A stretch of DNA of 64,000 nt from Telopea speciosissima (lineage: Eukaryota; Streptophyta; Magnoliopsida; Proteales; Proteaceae): assembly GCF_018873765.1 (NCBI RefSeq), contig NC_057920.1, positions 41,937,267 to 42,001,266 on the forward strand, given 5' to 3'. A program made the position numbers and the translations under genes. Positions 44,610-59,600 of the stretch are shown piece after piece. The first letter of the stretch is position 1; each line of letters starts with the position of its first letter. The notes under the pieces were generated by a model that saw only the letters and a program-made list of their open reading frames with translations, was not told the origin of the DNA and ran no database searches.

Positions 44610-47600
44610 ATGGGAACGCTTCAGAGCTGGCGTAAAGCCTATGGAGCACTCAAGGATACCACAATGGTCGGCCTGGCCAAGGTCAACAGCGAATACAAGG
44701 TCTGCATTTCGATTCTTAATCATTTCCCAATTAACCCAATTCATTTTCTCACTGTTTTTGGGTAATTATTTTTTTTAATTTTTTTTTATTTGTTTTGGTT
44801 TCATATTTTGCTGGAAAGGATTTGGATATTGCTATTGTCAAGGCTACGAATCATGTCGAATGCCCTCCTAAGGAACGGCACGTTAGAAGTGAGTTGAAAT
44901 TATTTATTTGTTGATATTGGGTTCTGTTCTGTTCTGTTCTGTTTCAAATCAATTTCTGTTTCCATTTCTCTGAATTTGGTTGTTAAGATAGATCCTTGTA
45001 GAAACACTAAATCTCTGATTTTAAATTTTGTTCTTAATGATTGTGAAGATTCAGGACTCAATTAATAAATTTTTTGTTGATTTATTTTGTTTGAATGAGA
45101 TTCTTCTTCTGATGTGGGAATTTAGATTTAGGCTTGGTAACCATGTTCTTCAAATTAATGGAATATGTTTTCTGTCTATTTCATTAATTTATTTTTTTTA
45201 ATTCTGATAATCTGTTGCCTGTGCTTCAGAAATATTTTCTGCTACCTCTGTTGCCCAACCCCGGGCTGATGTTGCTTACTGCATTCATGCACTTGCGAGA
45301 AGATTGGCCAAGACGCGTAACTGGATTGTACTCTTATCTCCTCATTCTCTTCTTCTTATGTTGGATAAAATTTGTGCTCACTACAATGCATGATTAATTA
45401 GACTAAGGCCGTCTTTGGATAATCTTCTAGAAGCCAAAAAAATTTGCTTCCATCAGTTTCTTCAAACACCCCATAAATCTTCTTTGATAGGTCTAATTAG
45501 CCTTAATTTGAACCAGACCAAACTTTTGGATATCAGTTCCATATTTGTTCCCTTCTGTCTATGTGTGTGTATGGAGGGAAGAGAGAGAAAGAGAGTAAGG
45601 AAAAGGGTGGCAGTCTGTCTTCTGACCTGTTGTATGCATTAAACAATTTAAGCTATGCAATTTTAACCTTTTGATGCCTATGATCAACAGGTTGCTTTGA
45701 AGACATTGATAGTTATTCATAGAACATTGAGAGAGGGTGATCCGACCTTCAGGGAGGAGCTGTTAAACTACTCACACAGAGGACATGTACTTCAAATATC
45801 GAATTTCAAGGATGACTCTAGCCCCCTTGGTATAGCATTATATTTTTCGCAGTTCATGGCTGAATTTTTTCCTCTTGACGAGCATTTGCATCTTATTTTT
45901 CTTCTTTCATAGATGGAGAAATTTTTTCCCTGCAGCTTGGGATTGCTCTGCATGGGTCCGTTCATATGCACTTTTTCTGGAGGAACGGCTTGAGTGTTTT
46001 AGGATTTTGAGGTATGATATTGAAGCAGAACGTATGAGTAAATTCTCACATGGTGGAAACAAGGTGTGTGTGCATTGCTTCATTTGGGTGTATTCAGCTG
46101 ATTATTAAGTGAAACTCTGGAACTGTTGTTCTTAGTTCATAAAAATCTCTCTCTATATTAACAGGGACATAGCAGGACAAGAGTTTTAGGTAGCGAAGAA
46201 CTGTTGGAGCAGTTGCCTGCCTTACAGCAGCTGCTATATCGCCTGGTCGGTTGCCAGGTAAAAGTTAATAGTAAATACTTGTTGTGCCTGATACCATTAG
46301 CTTTTTAAGTTCACTAATGTCTACGGGTGTCTGTGTGTAGATTAGTTAAAAAAAAAAACAAATGAAAAGAATAATTTCTATCAATGATTTGTTTGATATT
46401 TAAAGGGGGTTTCATAATCTTGCTACTTTTTGCAGCCTGAGGGAGCAGCTTTTAGCAACTACCTTATACAGTATGCTTTGGCTCTGGTATATGGACTTAT
46501 CATTTCTTTTTCTCTTAGACTAACTCCTATCTCTGCTCTGTCTTCAGGAAATATATTTGTTCTTTTAAACACACACATACATACTTATATGTATATATAC
46601 ATTTCTATTATAGTGAAATCTTGTTGTAACCAAGGTTGGTGAAAAAAATCATAACTTTACTTTTTTTCCCTTAGCACACTTCTTTTCAATGAGGGTAAAT
46701 CCTGTCATTCACACTTTTAGATGACCTTGCCTACCTACTTGTCTTTATATTATGCTAGACCTAAAATGAAACTGCAGACTCAAAAAAAAAAAAAAAAAAT
46801 CTGCATTCTCATTGATTATTTTTTCAATTTGATATAATTACGCTCCGAATAGTATAGATTTTTTACAGCTGCAGGCTAGAAAATGGAAGTTGATGGCTTC
46901 ATGATTTTTTTTTCCCTTTATTTGTCTTTGTATGTGTTTGTGCATCTGTTTGTGTGGGTGGGTGGGTGGATGTTGGTGTGCATGCACTTTCTCAAGCCTT
47001 AGAATTCTAGTATACTCCTAAAAGAACTTATTTGCATTGATCAGGGTTTCATCACCATTATCAACAGCTCCTTAAGTTATCCAGTTTTCTTGAGACTTTC
47101 TACAGACTAATTTCACTTCTATAGGGTTCATGGTGCATTGTGTGGTACTTTGGGTTGTTTTTGCTTTTGGACTCCTCCTGGGAGGGGGGGTGTGTTCCCC
47201 CTTCTTTTACTAACTTCAGTGAGTAGGTTGATTTGTGATAAATGTGATCAAAGATCTCAAACGGTTATGAATGAAGGCAATTTTTTTAGAATGATTAATT
47301 ATATTATAAAATATTTTCCAGCAGTTTTGGAGTTCAATACTTGGTTTCGATAAATAAGTTTTTGATTCTAGTTCTAAGAGGGACTAAGTTGTTCTAAATT
47401 GTGGTTATGTAGGTACTGAAAGAGAGCTTTAAAATATATTGTGCCATCAATGATGGAATTATCAATCTTGTGGATGTGGTAAGGTTATACTGCAACAGGC
47501 TAAATGTCCTAGATGACTTTTGGACTTGATTATATTCATAAATATGTTTTCTTTCAAGTCAATCACAGAGTCTGTATCTCATTGCAGTTCTTTGACATGT

Positions 47601-50600
47601 CAAGACATGATGCGGTAAAAGCTCTCAATACCTACAAACGAGCAGGGCAACAGGTTTTAGAACCCATACCCTTTTATGTCTTTTAAGGGCTGCTCATTGC
47701 TTTATAAAGTGAAGCATAGCAGCAGATGTATCTTTGGTATTTTCTACAAAGTTTCCCTATTTAGAGATTCCTATTGAGTTTGTCTCTTTTTTTCTTTTAA
47801 TTTTATGACAGGCTGAAAATCTTGCTTATTTTTATGAATTCTGCAAAGGGTTGGATCTTGCTAGGAACTTTCAGTTTCCAACTTTGAGACAGGTTCTTTC
47901 TCTCACTATAATGGAAGATTTGCAGAAGAGGATGAGTATTTTTTATCTCTAACTTTTTTTTCTGTGCTAAACAGCCACCTCCATCCTTTCTTGCAACAAT
48001 GGAGGAATACATAAGAGAAGCACCTCGCATAGGTTCTGTTTCAAATAAGAGACTGGTGAGTTTCATACTGTTATGGGTTGTTAATTTTATGCAATTGGCA
48101 GGGTTATTAATCATACTATTGACTCAGTTGCCAAACAAAGTTGTATTCCCTCCATCCCACAAAACCATTGTCTAAAACCTTGGAATTGTCCGAGAATCAG
48201 TCGGACTCAGCCTAATTTGGTCGGACTCAGTAAGCCAAAAAATCGTGGTTAACTGGGACAGCGTCGGTTGATTCCAAGTCGAATTGGCCGATTTTGCCGA
48301 CTCCAATCCGATATTTGAAAGCCTGCATAGAGATCTTACTCTTTGGAAAAGCCCAGTATTGGTGAAAGCCTCCACTATTTTCCAAAATTTCCCCTCTCAT
48401 CATTTATTTAAACCCTCATAAATGTAAAGCCTTACACTGGAAAGGATAATCTGGTCAACTTCTTAAAATCCTATTATTTATTTTGTAAGGTAGACAAATA
48501 ATTTGGGACAGCAAAGAGATAATGTGGATCACTTCTCAAAATCCCTTTAGTTATTTTGTAAATTTAGGACAGCCAAAAATGGGAAGGACATTCATAGTGA
48601 GATGAAAGGAATATGATCTAAGATTGATGCAGGACAACCTATGGTCTGAAAATTTAGATCTTCACTAAAGGAAAAAGTGATGGAAAGCCTTTAAGTATGG
48701 GCGAAAAGATAAAGAAGTTATAATTTAAATAGAATAAGAAATCAACAACAAATGTTGGAGTAATTGAAGATAAATTAGCCTTAGAGAGAATGAAGTTGGG
48801 TTTGAAACGCTTTGGGACAATGAATAATTCCTGGTAATGGTATCAAAGAGAAATTAGGAGAAAAGAAGATATGAAGAATATTAAGAGAGAAAAGTGAAGA
48901 TTAACTACGCACATGAATCTTAGCGGGTGGGTTGTGTTGGTTTAAATAGAGAAGTTTCAACGAAATATTCTTGCGATTTTCAAGCCTTCTGCAGCTGGAG
49001 TTCTTGGCACCTTTGTTTTAGGAGTATCTGATTCTTCTACTCCGTCATCCGCTATCTTGAATGTAAAGTTTTCTCTTTTCTTTTTTATTGGTGAAGTCCC
49101 TGGTTCACCTGTTTGCTTTTTGTAGAGCTACTGTTTTTATTTTTGGCTAGAAGGATGCAGCTTCCTAGGTTTACATAGGGAAAGCAACTCCCACACCCCA
49201 TTTCTGCCACATGGCATGTGGAGTGGGAAAATCCAAACTGTTGGATAGGAAGAGGAAGCCATGTAACAGTCATGGGTCAAATTTGGGGCCTTAATTCAAT
49301 GATATGGTCCACCTTGTATTTTCAATGGTCCAAAAAATTTCAAAAGTTTGTACTTTTTTACCATTTTTACTTATTTTGACACATGTCAGAATCTGATTGA
49401 ACTCAAACTGGGGAACATGAGTAGGGGTGGATGGGACCTAACTTTTACCAAAATTTAGCCCTAGGTGACTTTCCATGTGGCATATAAAGCCCAGGGCCTT
49501 CATTGCAATGCAGTCCCCAGGGAGCTGCATCCACCTTCCCTTTTTTTTTGGAAAATAGTTGCCTAAAAAAGACATAAAAAAAGGAGATCATTTTGGCAAA
49601 GATAGGGATTCATATATTAGGATTCTCTAGCACATCAATTCAAATTTATTTCTGTAATGGTACTGAGTTCTGTATGAAAGACCCCTTCATATAGACTTCT
49701 AACAATAGACAACTCAACTTCCATTTTAAACTGGAAACAATCTAACACCAACGCAAACAACACAAAATATACAGAGTTGCCACTACGGAGAAAAAGTAGA
49801 ATAATTGAAAACCAGCCACCAAATCCTTGAACCCAATCCCTTGAACTTTGATGCCTTCATCAAGAATGACTCTGAAATGGTTTCGAAGAAAATTTTCTAA
49901 AATAGAAGGCAGGACCTCATTCATCAGGAAAAACCTGGGTATGAGTTAGTCCTACTGGCAAAACCTGGATAAACTTCTCATTTGGGGACTATTAATTAAG
50001 AAGTTGGACCCTTCTGTGTTCTGGATGTTTGGCCATCATGACAATTTAATTCTTGCACCAAAATGGGTTTTTAACTTTTTCATGTCAATTTTGATTGTTC
50101 TGGGCTTGGTTTCCAATTTTCATTGTATAAATCAGGTTGTGTCGCTATTCTTTTATTTGTTTTGATCTGGTTGTTTCTTAAACCAGGAGTATAAACAACA
50201 ACAATTCAGCCTTATCCCAACTAAATGGGGTCGGCTACATGGATCCTTTCCCTCCAATCAGCTCGATTTGAGATCATACTTGATATAAGGCCTAACCTAT
50301 GCATGTCTTTCCTCACCACTTCTCCTAAGGTCATTTTAGTTCTGCCCCTGACTCATTTAGTTCCTTCAATCTGAATCAAACCACTCCTCCGTATTGGGCA
50401 TCCAAAGGCCTCTGTTGAACATGGCCATGCCACCTCAAACGACTTTCTCGTGGTTTATCATGTATCGGAGCTACTCCCAAATCAGCTCTAATATAATCAT
50501 TCCTTACTTTGTCCTTCCTAGTTTTGCCACTCATCCATCTCAAATCCTCATCTCTACTACACTGAGTTTATTTATATTATGCTTCTTAGCTGCCAACATT

Positions 50601-53600
50601 CCGCACCATACATCATAGCCAGTCGTGTGACTTTCCTATAAAATTTTCCTTTAAAGTTTAAAGGAATATGCCAATCACACAACACTCCGGACCTACCTCT
50701 CCACTTCATCCATCCTATTTTAATTCTTTGTGAAACATCATCCTCTATATCACCTTCTTTATTTATGATTGATCCCAGATACCTAAAATAATCACTTTGC
50801 AATCTCCCTCTCTTTAATTTTCACCACCTCATTATCCGTCCGAGTGTAAATCAAAATTACACACCAAATACTCCGTCTTTGTTCTACTTATCTTAGAACC
50901 TTTTGATTCCAAGGTTGATCTCCATAAATCTGACTTGGCGTTAATCCCTGCTTTTGTCTCATACACCAAGGAACCTCATCTTGAGTGTCTTTGGTTAAAT
51001 CATCCATGATAAGCGCAAACAAATAAGGGCTTAAATTTGATCCTTGAAGTAACCCAATTGTAATTGGGAATTCACTACCTTGACCCCCATAGTTCTTGCA
51101 CTTGTCACTGCACCATCATACATATCTTTAATTATATCCTCATATTTACTTGAAACACTTCTCTTCTCTAGTACTTGATAGATTAAATCTCTAGGGACTC
51201 TATGATATGCTTTTTCTAGGTCAATAAAGACCATATGGAGATCCTTTTTACAATCTCTAAATCTTTCCATGAGTCTCCTAAGTAAGTAAATAGCTTTTAT
51301 TGTGGATCTTCCAGGCACAAAACCAAATTGTTTCTCTGTAATAGTAGTTTCTTGTCTCAAGTGGGTTTCAATAACTCTCTCCCATAATTTTATAGTATGA
51401 CTCATTAGTTTTATACCTTTATAGTTATTGTTGCTCTGAATATCACCTTTATTTTTGTAAATTGGAACCACGATGCTTCTCATCCATTCATCTAGCATTT
51501 TCTTGTGCTAATAATCTTATTAAACAGATTGGTTAGCCAAGATAAGCCACAAATTCCTAAGCTCTAATAATCTTATTAAACAGCTTGGTTAGCGAAGATA
51601 AACCATAGATTCCTAAGCTCTTTCACACTTCTATTGGGACCTCATCTGGACCTTGTGCCTCGCCTACTTTCATCCTCCTTAAAGCTTCTTTTACTTCAGA
51701 CACCTTATTTTTTCGTATATATCTACGACATGTGGTGTCTTTATGGGTAATGCAGTCTTCCAGAACACTATAACTCGAAGTATCTTCATTTAGTAGGCTG
51801 CAGAAATAACCTTCCCATCTTCTTAATGTCCTCATCCCTGTTAACATAGAGTGTTGCTTAATATTCCTTAATCCAATTGGTTACAGTGATGGGTATATAT
51901 AAATACAAGAAAACCCTAGTAGGGTTGGAATCCTATATGAGATATCCTACATGTGATAACGATGGAAGGTTTCTATTATCACATGTAGTTGATGATGGTA
52001 AGAGATCTATACACATAAGGAAACTAGGGAGATCCAACATAGCGCGTTACTAGAATGGTAATGGCTATATTGGTCAATACACCCCCTCAAGGTGAAAATT
52101 CCGAACAGCGGATCTTTATCTTGTCTCTCATGAATTGGAAGCGAGCCTTTGGTAAAGCCTTGGTCAATGCATCGGCTATTTGGTCCGTAGTGGAGATGAA
52201 CTGGACTTGAAGTTGTTTCTGGGCATCATGTTCACGAACAAAATGGAAGTCTATTTCCACATGCTTAGTGCGGGCATGGAAAACTGGATTGGCTGATAAG
52301 TAAATGGCGCCAATATTGTCACACCATAAGATGGGCGCCATAGATTGGGGAAGTCCAAGTTCCTTGAATAAAGATTGAAGCCAAATAAGTTCGGCAGCAG
52401 CGTCAGCTAAAGCCTTGTACTCAGATTCGGTCGATGAACGAGACACCTTTTTTTGGTTGCGAGAGTTCCAGGAAATCAGGTTTGGACCCAAGAAGATTGC
52501 ATAACCTCCTGTAGAACGGCAATCGTTGGGGCTGCCAGAGGAGTTGACATCGGTGAAAGCCTGGAGAGTAAATGAAGGTGACCGGTCAAAGAAAAGCCCA
52601 GAAGTGGAAGTTCCTTTCAGGTAACGTAAGATGTGCTTCACCAGACTCCAGTCATCAGTAGTGGGAGCATGCATTGTCTGATAGGCGCGATTAACTACAA
52701 ACGCGACATCTGGATGGGTCAATGTAACATACTGGAGGGCTCCTACTATGGAGCGATAATGACTGGAATCAGAGAAAGCTTCACCCCTTGTGTGAGAGGG
52801 CTTGACACTGGTTGCCATGGGAGTCAATATAGGCTTACAATCAGCCATTCCAGGCCTCTGTAACAAATCATGAACATATCTGGTTTGAGTGAGAAGAAGA
52901 CCATTGCATTGAGGGGTGGCCTCAACACCCAAAAAGAAATGTAACGGCCCAAGATCCTTAATGGAGAATTCAGCTGCCAAACCGGATAGCAAAGCCTGCA
53001 CCTGCGAAGAAGAGTTGCCAGTATCCAATATATCATCAAAATAGATCAGAACATACATAATGGAAGTCCCACGACGAAAAATAAATAGGGAAGTGTCCGT
53101 CCTAGAAGCAGTAAACCCAAAAGCCAAGAGAAAATTGGTTAATCGATGAAACTAAGCTCGGGGGGCTTGTTTGAGACCATATAAAGACCGATGGAGGCCG
53201 CAAACATGATTGGATTTAGACTTATCCTCAAAGCCAGGTGGTTGCACCATATATACTTCTTCATTGAGTTCCCCATGGAGGAACGCATTCTGCACATCCA
53301 ACTGACGGATGGCCCATCCATTAGAGACAGCAAGAAAAATAACAGTCCGAGTAGTAGGTTATTTGACGACAGGACTGAAGGTTTCACTGTAGCCAATACC
53401 CTCCTATTGATGAAACCTTTTAACAACTAGGCTCGCTTTGTAGCGCTCAAGAGAGCCATCAGCCTTGCGTTTCACATGGTACACCTACTTGCAGCCCACT
53501 AGGTTCATGGAAGGAGAGTGAGGGACCAAGTACCATTTCGGGGAAGAGCATTAAACTCCTCTGCCATTGTAGTCCGCCATGCTGGAAATTTCACTGCTTG

Positions 53601-56600
53601 GGAAAAACAAGTAGGTTCAGTAGGGGGAGGAAGTGTGGCAGTCAGGGTAGTGGTGGGATGGTTGGGTATAGGATGGGTGACTTGGTAAAGGTCCACAAGG
53701 GTTTTGGTTCGGGTCGGTTGTGAAGTTGGGGACCCGGGTGGAGTGTGAGGTAAAAGGATAGGTGGTGGGTATGGTGGAGATTGGGGTGGTGATGGGGAAA
53801 GCAGTAGAGAGGTGGCGGGGGATGGTGAGCGTAAGTAATGTAGTCCTAGATAGGTAGGAGACCTACTAGGAGCCAAACAACAGGATCAAATAACAAAAGG
53901 GGCTGCTGGTTCGAATGGACAGCACTAGGATTTAGGTCAATTCCTAGGGTTTGGGTTGGATATTGGGAAAGGGGTTTATAGGGTATTAATGGGCAGGTCT
54001 AGGGGGTTAATATGGTATAAAAAGGTTAGGATTTGGATGAGTTTTGAAATTCTGTAATTTTGGGCAGAATTGAATTTTAGGGTTTTGGGTTTGGGTTTTA
54101 ATGGAGCAAGGAGATGAAGGGGTTATAGTGGGAGTTTGGGGCTGAAACTTGGATCGAGTGTCAACAATGATGTAAGGGATGTATGCTGAAAGTTTGGTTT
54201 GAAACTGATGGACAGATTTGGAGTTATGGAGGTTTCCAAGTAGAAGTAGGAGAGATGGGTAAAACTGTAATTTCAGACAATCGGCTGGGTGGATGGTGCT
54301 GAAATTTGAATCGAGTCTCTCTTAGGGTTTGAGGAAGACTTGATCAAATTTTTAGCAGATTCTAATGGTTAGATTTGGCTGGGCAGAATTCTCACGAAAA
54401 TCACCTTGTATGTGACCTTCTAGAAGGAAGAAGAATAGTTGCAGAATTTCTTACTTGTTATAGGTCTTCAATGGCAACAGCTTTGAAGATGAACAATGGG
54501 GTCTCCCGATCTTCACAATGCAAGGAGATAAGTAGCAGCCCTCCCGATCTTCACAATGCAAGGAGTCGATTGGAGATCCACCAATCCCTTCAACCTTGAT
54601 ATTACTCACAAGGCAACCTTGATATTACTCACAAGGCACACTCACGATGGAGCAACGGCAGCAACAAAGGCAGCAAGCATAAAGCTAATTTTTATTAATC
54701 AAATTCGTATACAATACTGGCCTCCCTTACAAACTTATATAGAAGACTCAAAAATAGACTTAGACACTAAAAAGGAATGGCCTAACCTTATCCCTAACCT
54801 ATTAGGCAACTTAAACTGACTAGGAAACCCAAATAGACTCAAAATAGAGTCGTAATGACTTAAAACAACTTAAACTACTTAAAATAAAGAAGATTCCCTA
54901 GTAGCCAATAGGATATAAGAACCTCTTAGCCAATAGGATCACTTCACTTAAATTAGACCAATTGAACCAATTGGATGCAACCAATTTAAACCGGTTCAAT
55001 TAAAAACACAAAATAAAAACTAAGTATTGGGCTGATCCCGTATGCAACCTATATACCCCTATTTCAGGCCCACTAAAGTGGCCTAATACATAGAAAACCC
55101 TTGGGAACAAAGGCCCAACATATATATATCCCAACCCTACACTTATTCCCAATGAAACAAGCCCTATTTGATGATGAATCTGCATCAACTCTCCCCAACT
55201 TGAAAAAATTCGTCCTCAAATTTTGTAGTGATGAGGGGGAATCAACATGTGATCAGCAGCTTTGACCATCCCCAAACAGAATTTCGGTGAAGCGGGAACA
55301 TTGGAGATAAAGTCTTCAATGCGTGGAGCGTTCTCTTCAAAGAACCATAGTGCCATAACAAACTCTATGTGCTTGACCTCTTCAAGAACAACATCTTGGA
55401 TGTCGATGATTTCTTGTGGAGTGTTGTCAATCACCACTTCATCTTCCATGTCCTCAGCCTTGTCTACTTTGCCCTCTTCAGTAGTTTCTTCTACCATTGT
55501 GTGTTGGACCTCCACATCAATTTGATGGCCGAACTTCTCAACCATGATCTCAACTACTGGTGCAGCTTGGTCTACTTGAATTTCTTTAGCTATAGGTTCT
55601 TGAATCTCTTCAACACAAACCGCTTTAGTAGAATCTTTTGTAGGTGCATTTGCCATAGGTAAAACTTCAAACACAGTCGACATCACTTGCATTTGAGTGG
55701 ACATGTTCGGCAGTCCTTGTGGCTGTACAGTCGATGTGGTCACCTTTGGTTGTAATCCTTTTAGAGTAAACAAATGGTATAGACGCTGTCGATCAGGTAG
55801 GACACACAAGTTGTTTTCCGGTTCAATCTAACCTTGTCGCTCGTCCAACCAATTGCAACCTACTGCAATAAAGATCCTTGGAGATGGTACCGGCTTACAT
55901 CAAGCACCATCATGATATGAAGAACACCCAAATTCAACACAGACTTTACCTGTAGGCTCGATGCAAATCTCTCCTGATTGGGAAAACATATCCACCACGG
56001 ATTGTGAAATAATGTTGTTACGTCTCCTCTCATTAACAACTAAGATGGCTGTGCTCCCATTGGGTAGACGAACTTGGGTCTTGAAAACGAAGGGAGGTGG
56101 GTCTTTCAAGGCTTGGTTGGAGCTTCCCTCCGCCATAGCTTTGATACCACTTAATGTAGTCCTAGATAGGTAGGAGACCTACTAGGAGCCAAACAACAGG
56201 ATCAAATAACTAAAGAGGCTGCTGGTTCGAATGGACAGCACTAGGATTTAGGTCAATACCTAGGGTTTGGGTTGGATATTAGGAAAGCGGTTTATAGGGT
56301 ATTAATGGGCAGGTCTAGGGGGTTAATATGGTATAAAAAAAGTTAGGATTTGGATGAGTTTTGAAATTCTGTAATTTTGGGCAGAATTGAATTTTAGGGT
56401 TTTGGGTTTGGGTTTTAATGGAGCAAGGAGATGAAGGGGTTAGAGTGGGAGTTTGGGGCTGAAACTTGGATCGAGTGTCAACAATGATGTAAGGGATGTA
56501 TGCTGAAAGTTTGGTTTGAAACTGATGGACAGATTTGGAGTTATGGAGGTTTCCTAGTAGAAGTAGGAGAGAGGGGTAAAACTGTAATTCCAGACAATCG

Positions 56601-59600
56601 GCTGGGTGGATGGTGCTGAAATTTGAATCGAGTCTCTCTTAGGGTTTGAGGAAGACTTGATCAAATTTTTAGCAGATTCTAATGGTTAGATTTGGCTGGG
56701 CAGAATTCTCACGAAAATCACCTTGTATGTGACCTTCTAGAAGGAAGAAGAATAGTTGCAGAATTTCTTACTTGTTACAGGTCTTCAAAGGCAACAGCTT
56801 TGAAGATGAACAATGGGGTCTCCCGATCTTCACAATGCAAGGAGATAAGTAGCAGCCCTCCCGATCTTCACAATGCAAGGAGTCGATTGGAGATCCACCA
56901 ATCCCTTCAACCTTGATATTACTCACAAGGCACACTCACGATGGAGCAAAGGCAGCAACAAAGGCAGCAAGCATAAAGCTAATTTTTATTAATCAAATTT
57001 GTATACAATGCTGGCCTCCTTTACAAACTTATATAGAAGACTCAAAAATAGACTTAGACACTAAAAAGGAATGGCCTAACCTTATCCCTAACCTATTAGG
57101 CAACTTAAACTGACTAGGAAACCCAAATAGACTCAAAATAGAGTCGTAATGACTTAAAACAACTTAAACTACTTAAAATAAAGAAGATTCCTTAGTAGCC
57201 AATAGGATATAGGAACCTCTTAGCCAATAGGATCACTTCACTTAAATTAGACCAATTGAACCAATTGGATGCAACCAATTTAAACTAGTTCAATTAAAAA
57301 CACAAAATAAAAACTAAGTATTGGGCTGATCCCGTATGCAACCTATATACCCCTATTTCAGGCCCACTAAAGTGGCCTAATACATAGAAAACCCTTGGGA
57401 ACAAAGGCCCAACATATATATATCCCAACCCTACACTTATTCCCAATGAAACAAGCCCTATTTGATGATGAATCTGCATCAAATCTCCCCAACTTGAAAA
57501 AATTCGTCCTCAAATTTTGTAGTGATGAGGGGGAATCAACATGTGATTAGCAGCTTTGACCATCCCCAAACAGAATTTCGGTGAAGCGGAAACATTGGGG
57601 ATAAAGTCTTTAATGCGTGGAGCGTTCTCTTCAAAGAACCATAGTGGCATAACAAACTCTATGTGCTTAACCTCTTCAAGAACAACATCTTGGATGTTCA
57701 TGATTTCTTGTGGAGTGTTGTCAATCACCACTTCATCTTCCATGTCCTCAGCCTTGTCTACTTTGCCCTCTTCAGTAGTTTCTTCTACCATTGTGTGTTG
57801 GACCGCCACATTAATTTGATGGCCGAGCTTCTCGACCATGATCTCAACTACTGGTGCAGCTTGGTCTACTTGAATTTCTTTAGCTATAGGTTCTTGAATC
57901 TCTTCAACACAAACCGCTTTAGTAGAATCTTTTGTAGGTGCATCTGCCATAGGTGAAACTTCAAACACAGTCGACGTCACTTGCATTTGAGTGGACATGT
58001 TCGGCAGTCCTTGTGGCTGTACAGTCGATGTGGTCACCTTTGGTTGTAATCCTTTTAGAGTAAACAAATGGTATAGACGCTGTCGATCAGGTAGGACACA
58101 CAAGTTGTTTTTCGGTTCAATCCAACCTTGTCGCTCATCCAACCAATTGAACCTACTGCAATAAAGATCCTTGGAGATGGTACCAGCTTACACCAAGCAC
58201 CATCATGATATGAAGAACACCCAAATTCAACACAGACTTTACCTGTAGGCTCGATGCAAATCTCTCCTGATTGGGACAACATATCCACCACGGATTGTGA
58301 AATAAAGTTGTTACGTCTCCTCTCATCAACAACTAAGATGGCTGTGCTCCCATTGGGTAGACGAACTTGGGTCTTGAAAGCGAAGGGAGGTGGGTCTTTC
58401 AAGGCTTAGTTGGAGCTTCCCTCCGCCATAGCTTTGATACCACTTAATGTAGTCCTAGATAGGTAGGAGACCTACTAGGAGCCAAACAACAGGATCAAAT
58501 AACAAAAGGGGCAATTGGTTCGAATGGACAGCACTAGGATTTAGGTCAATTCCTAGGGTTTGGGTTGGATATTGGGAAAGGGTTTATAGGGTATTAATGG
58601 GCAGGTCTAGGGGGTTAATATGGTATAAAAAGGTTAGGATTTGGATGAGTTTTGAAATTCTGTAATTTTGGGCAGAATTGAATTTTAGGGTTTTGGGTTT
58701 GGGTTTTAATGGAGCAAGGAGATGAAGGGGTTAGAGTGGGAGTTTGGGGCTGAAACTTGGATCGAGTATCAACAATGATGTAAGGGATGTATGCTGAAAG
58801 TTTGGTTTGAAACTGATGGACAGATTTGGAGTTATGGAGGTTTCCTAGTAGAAGTAGGAGAGAGGGGTAAAACTATAATTTCAGACAATCGGCTGGGTGG
58901 ATGGTGCTGAAATTTGAATCGAGTCTCTCTTAGGGTTTGAGGAAGACTTGATTAAATTTTTAGCAGATTCTAATGGTTAGATTTGGCTGGGCAGAATTCT
59001 CACGAAAATCACCTTGTATGTGACCTTCTAGAAGGAAGAAGAATAGTTGCAGAATTTCTTACTTGTTATAGGTCTTCAATGGCAACAGCTTTGAAGATGA
59101 ACAATGGGGTCTCCCGATCTTCACAATGCAAGGAGATAAGTAGCAGCCCTCCCGATCTTCACAATGCAAGGAGTCGATTGGAGATCCACCAATCCCTTCA
59201 ACCTTGATATTACTCACAAGGCACACTCACGATGGAGCAAAGGCAGCAACAAAGGCAGCAAGCATAAAGCTAATTTTTATTAATCAAATTTGTATATAAT
59301 GCTGGCCTCCTTTACAAACTTATATAGAAGACTCAAAAATAGACTTAGACACTAAAAAGGAATGGTCTAACCTTATCCCTAACCTATTAGGCAACTTAAA
59401 CTGACTAGGAAACCCAAATAGACTCAAAATAGAGTCGTAATGACTTAAAACAACTTAAACTACTTAAAATAAAGAAGATTCCCTAGTAGCCAATAGGATA
59501 TAAGAACCTCTTAGCCAATAGGATCATTTCACTTAAATTAGACCAATTGAACCAATTGGATGCAACCAATTTAAACCGGTTCAATTAAAAACACAAAATA

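Noticed and set aside
54375..54599. Open frame repeated at 54375, 56692 and 58983
   Set aside because: It is part of the LTR of the array element, repeated because the LTR is repeated; it has no gene-like features of its own.
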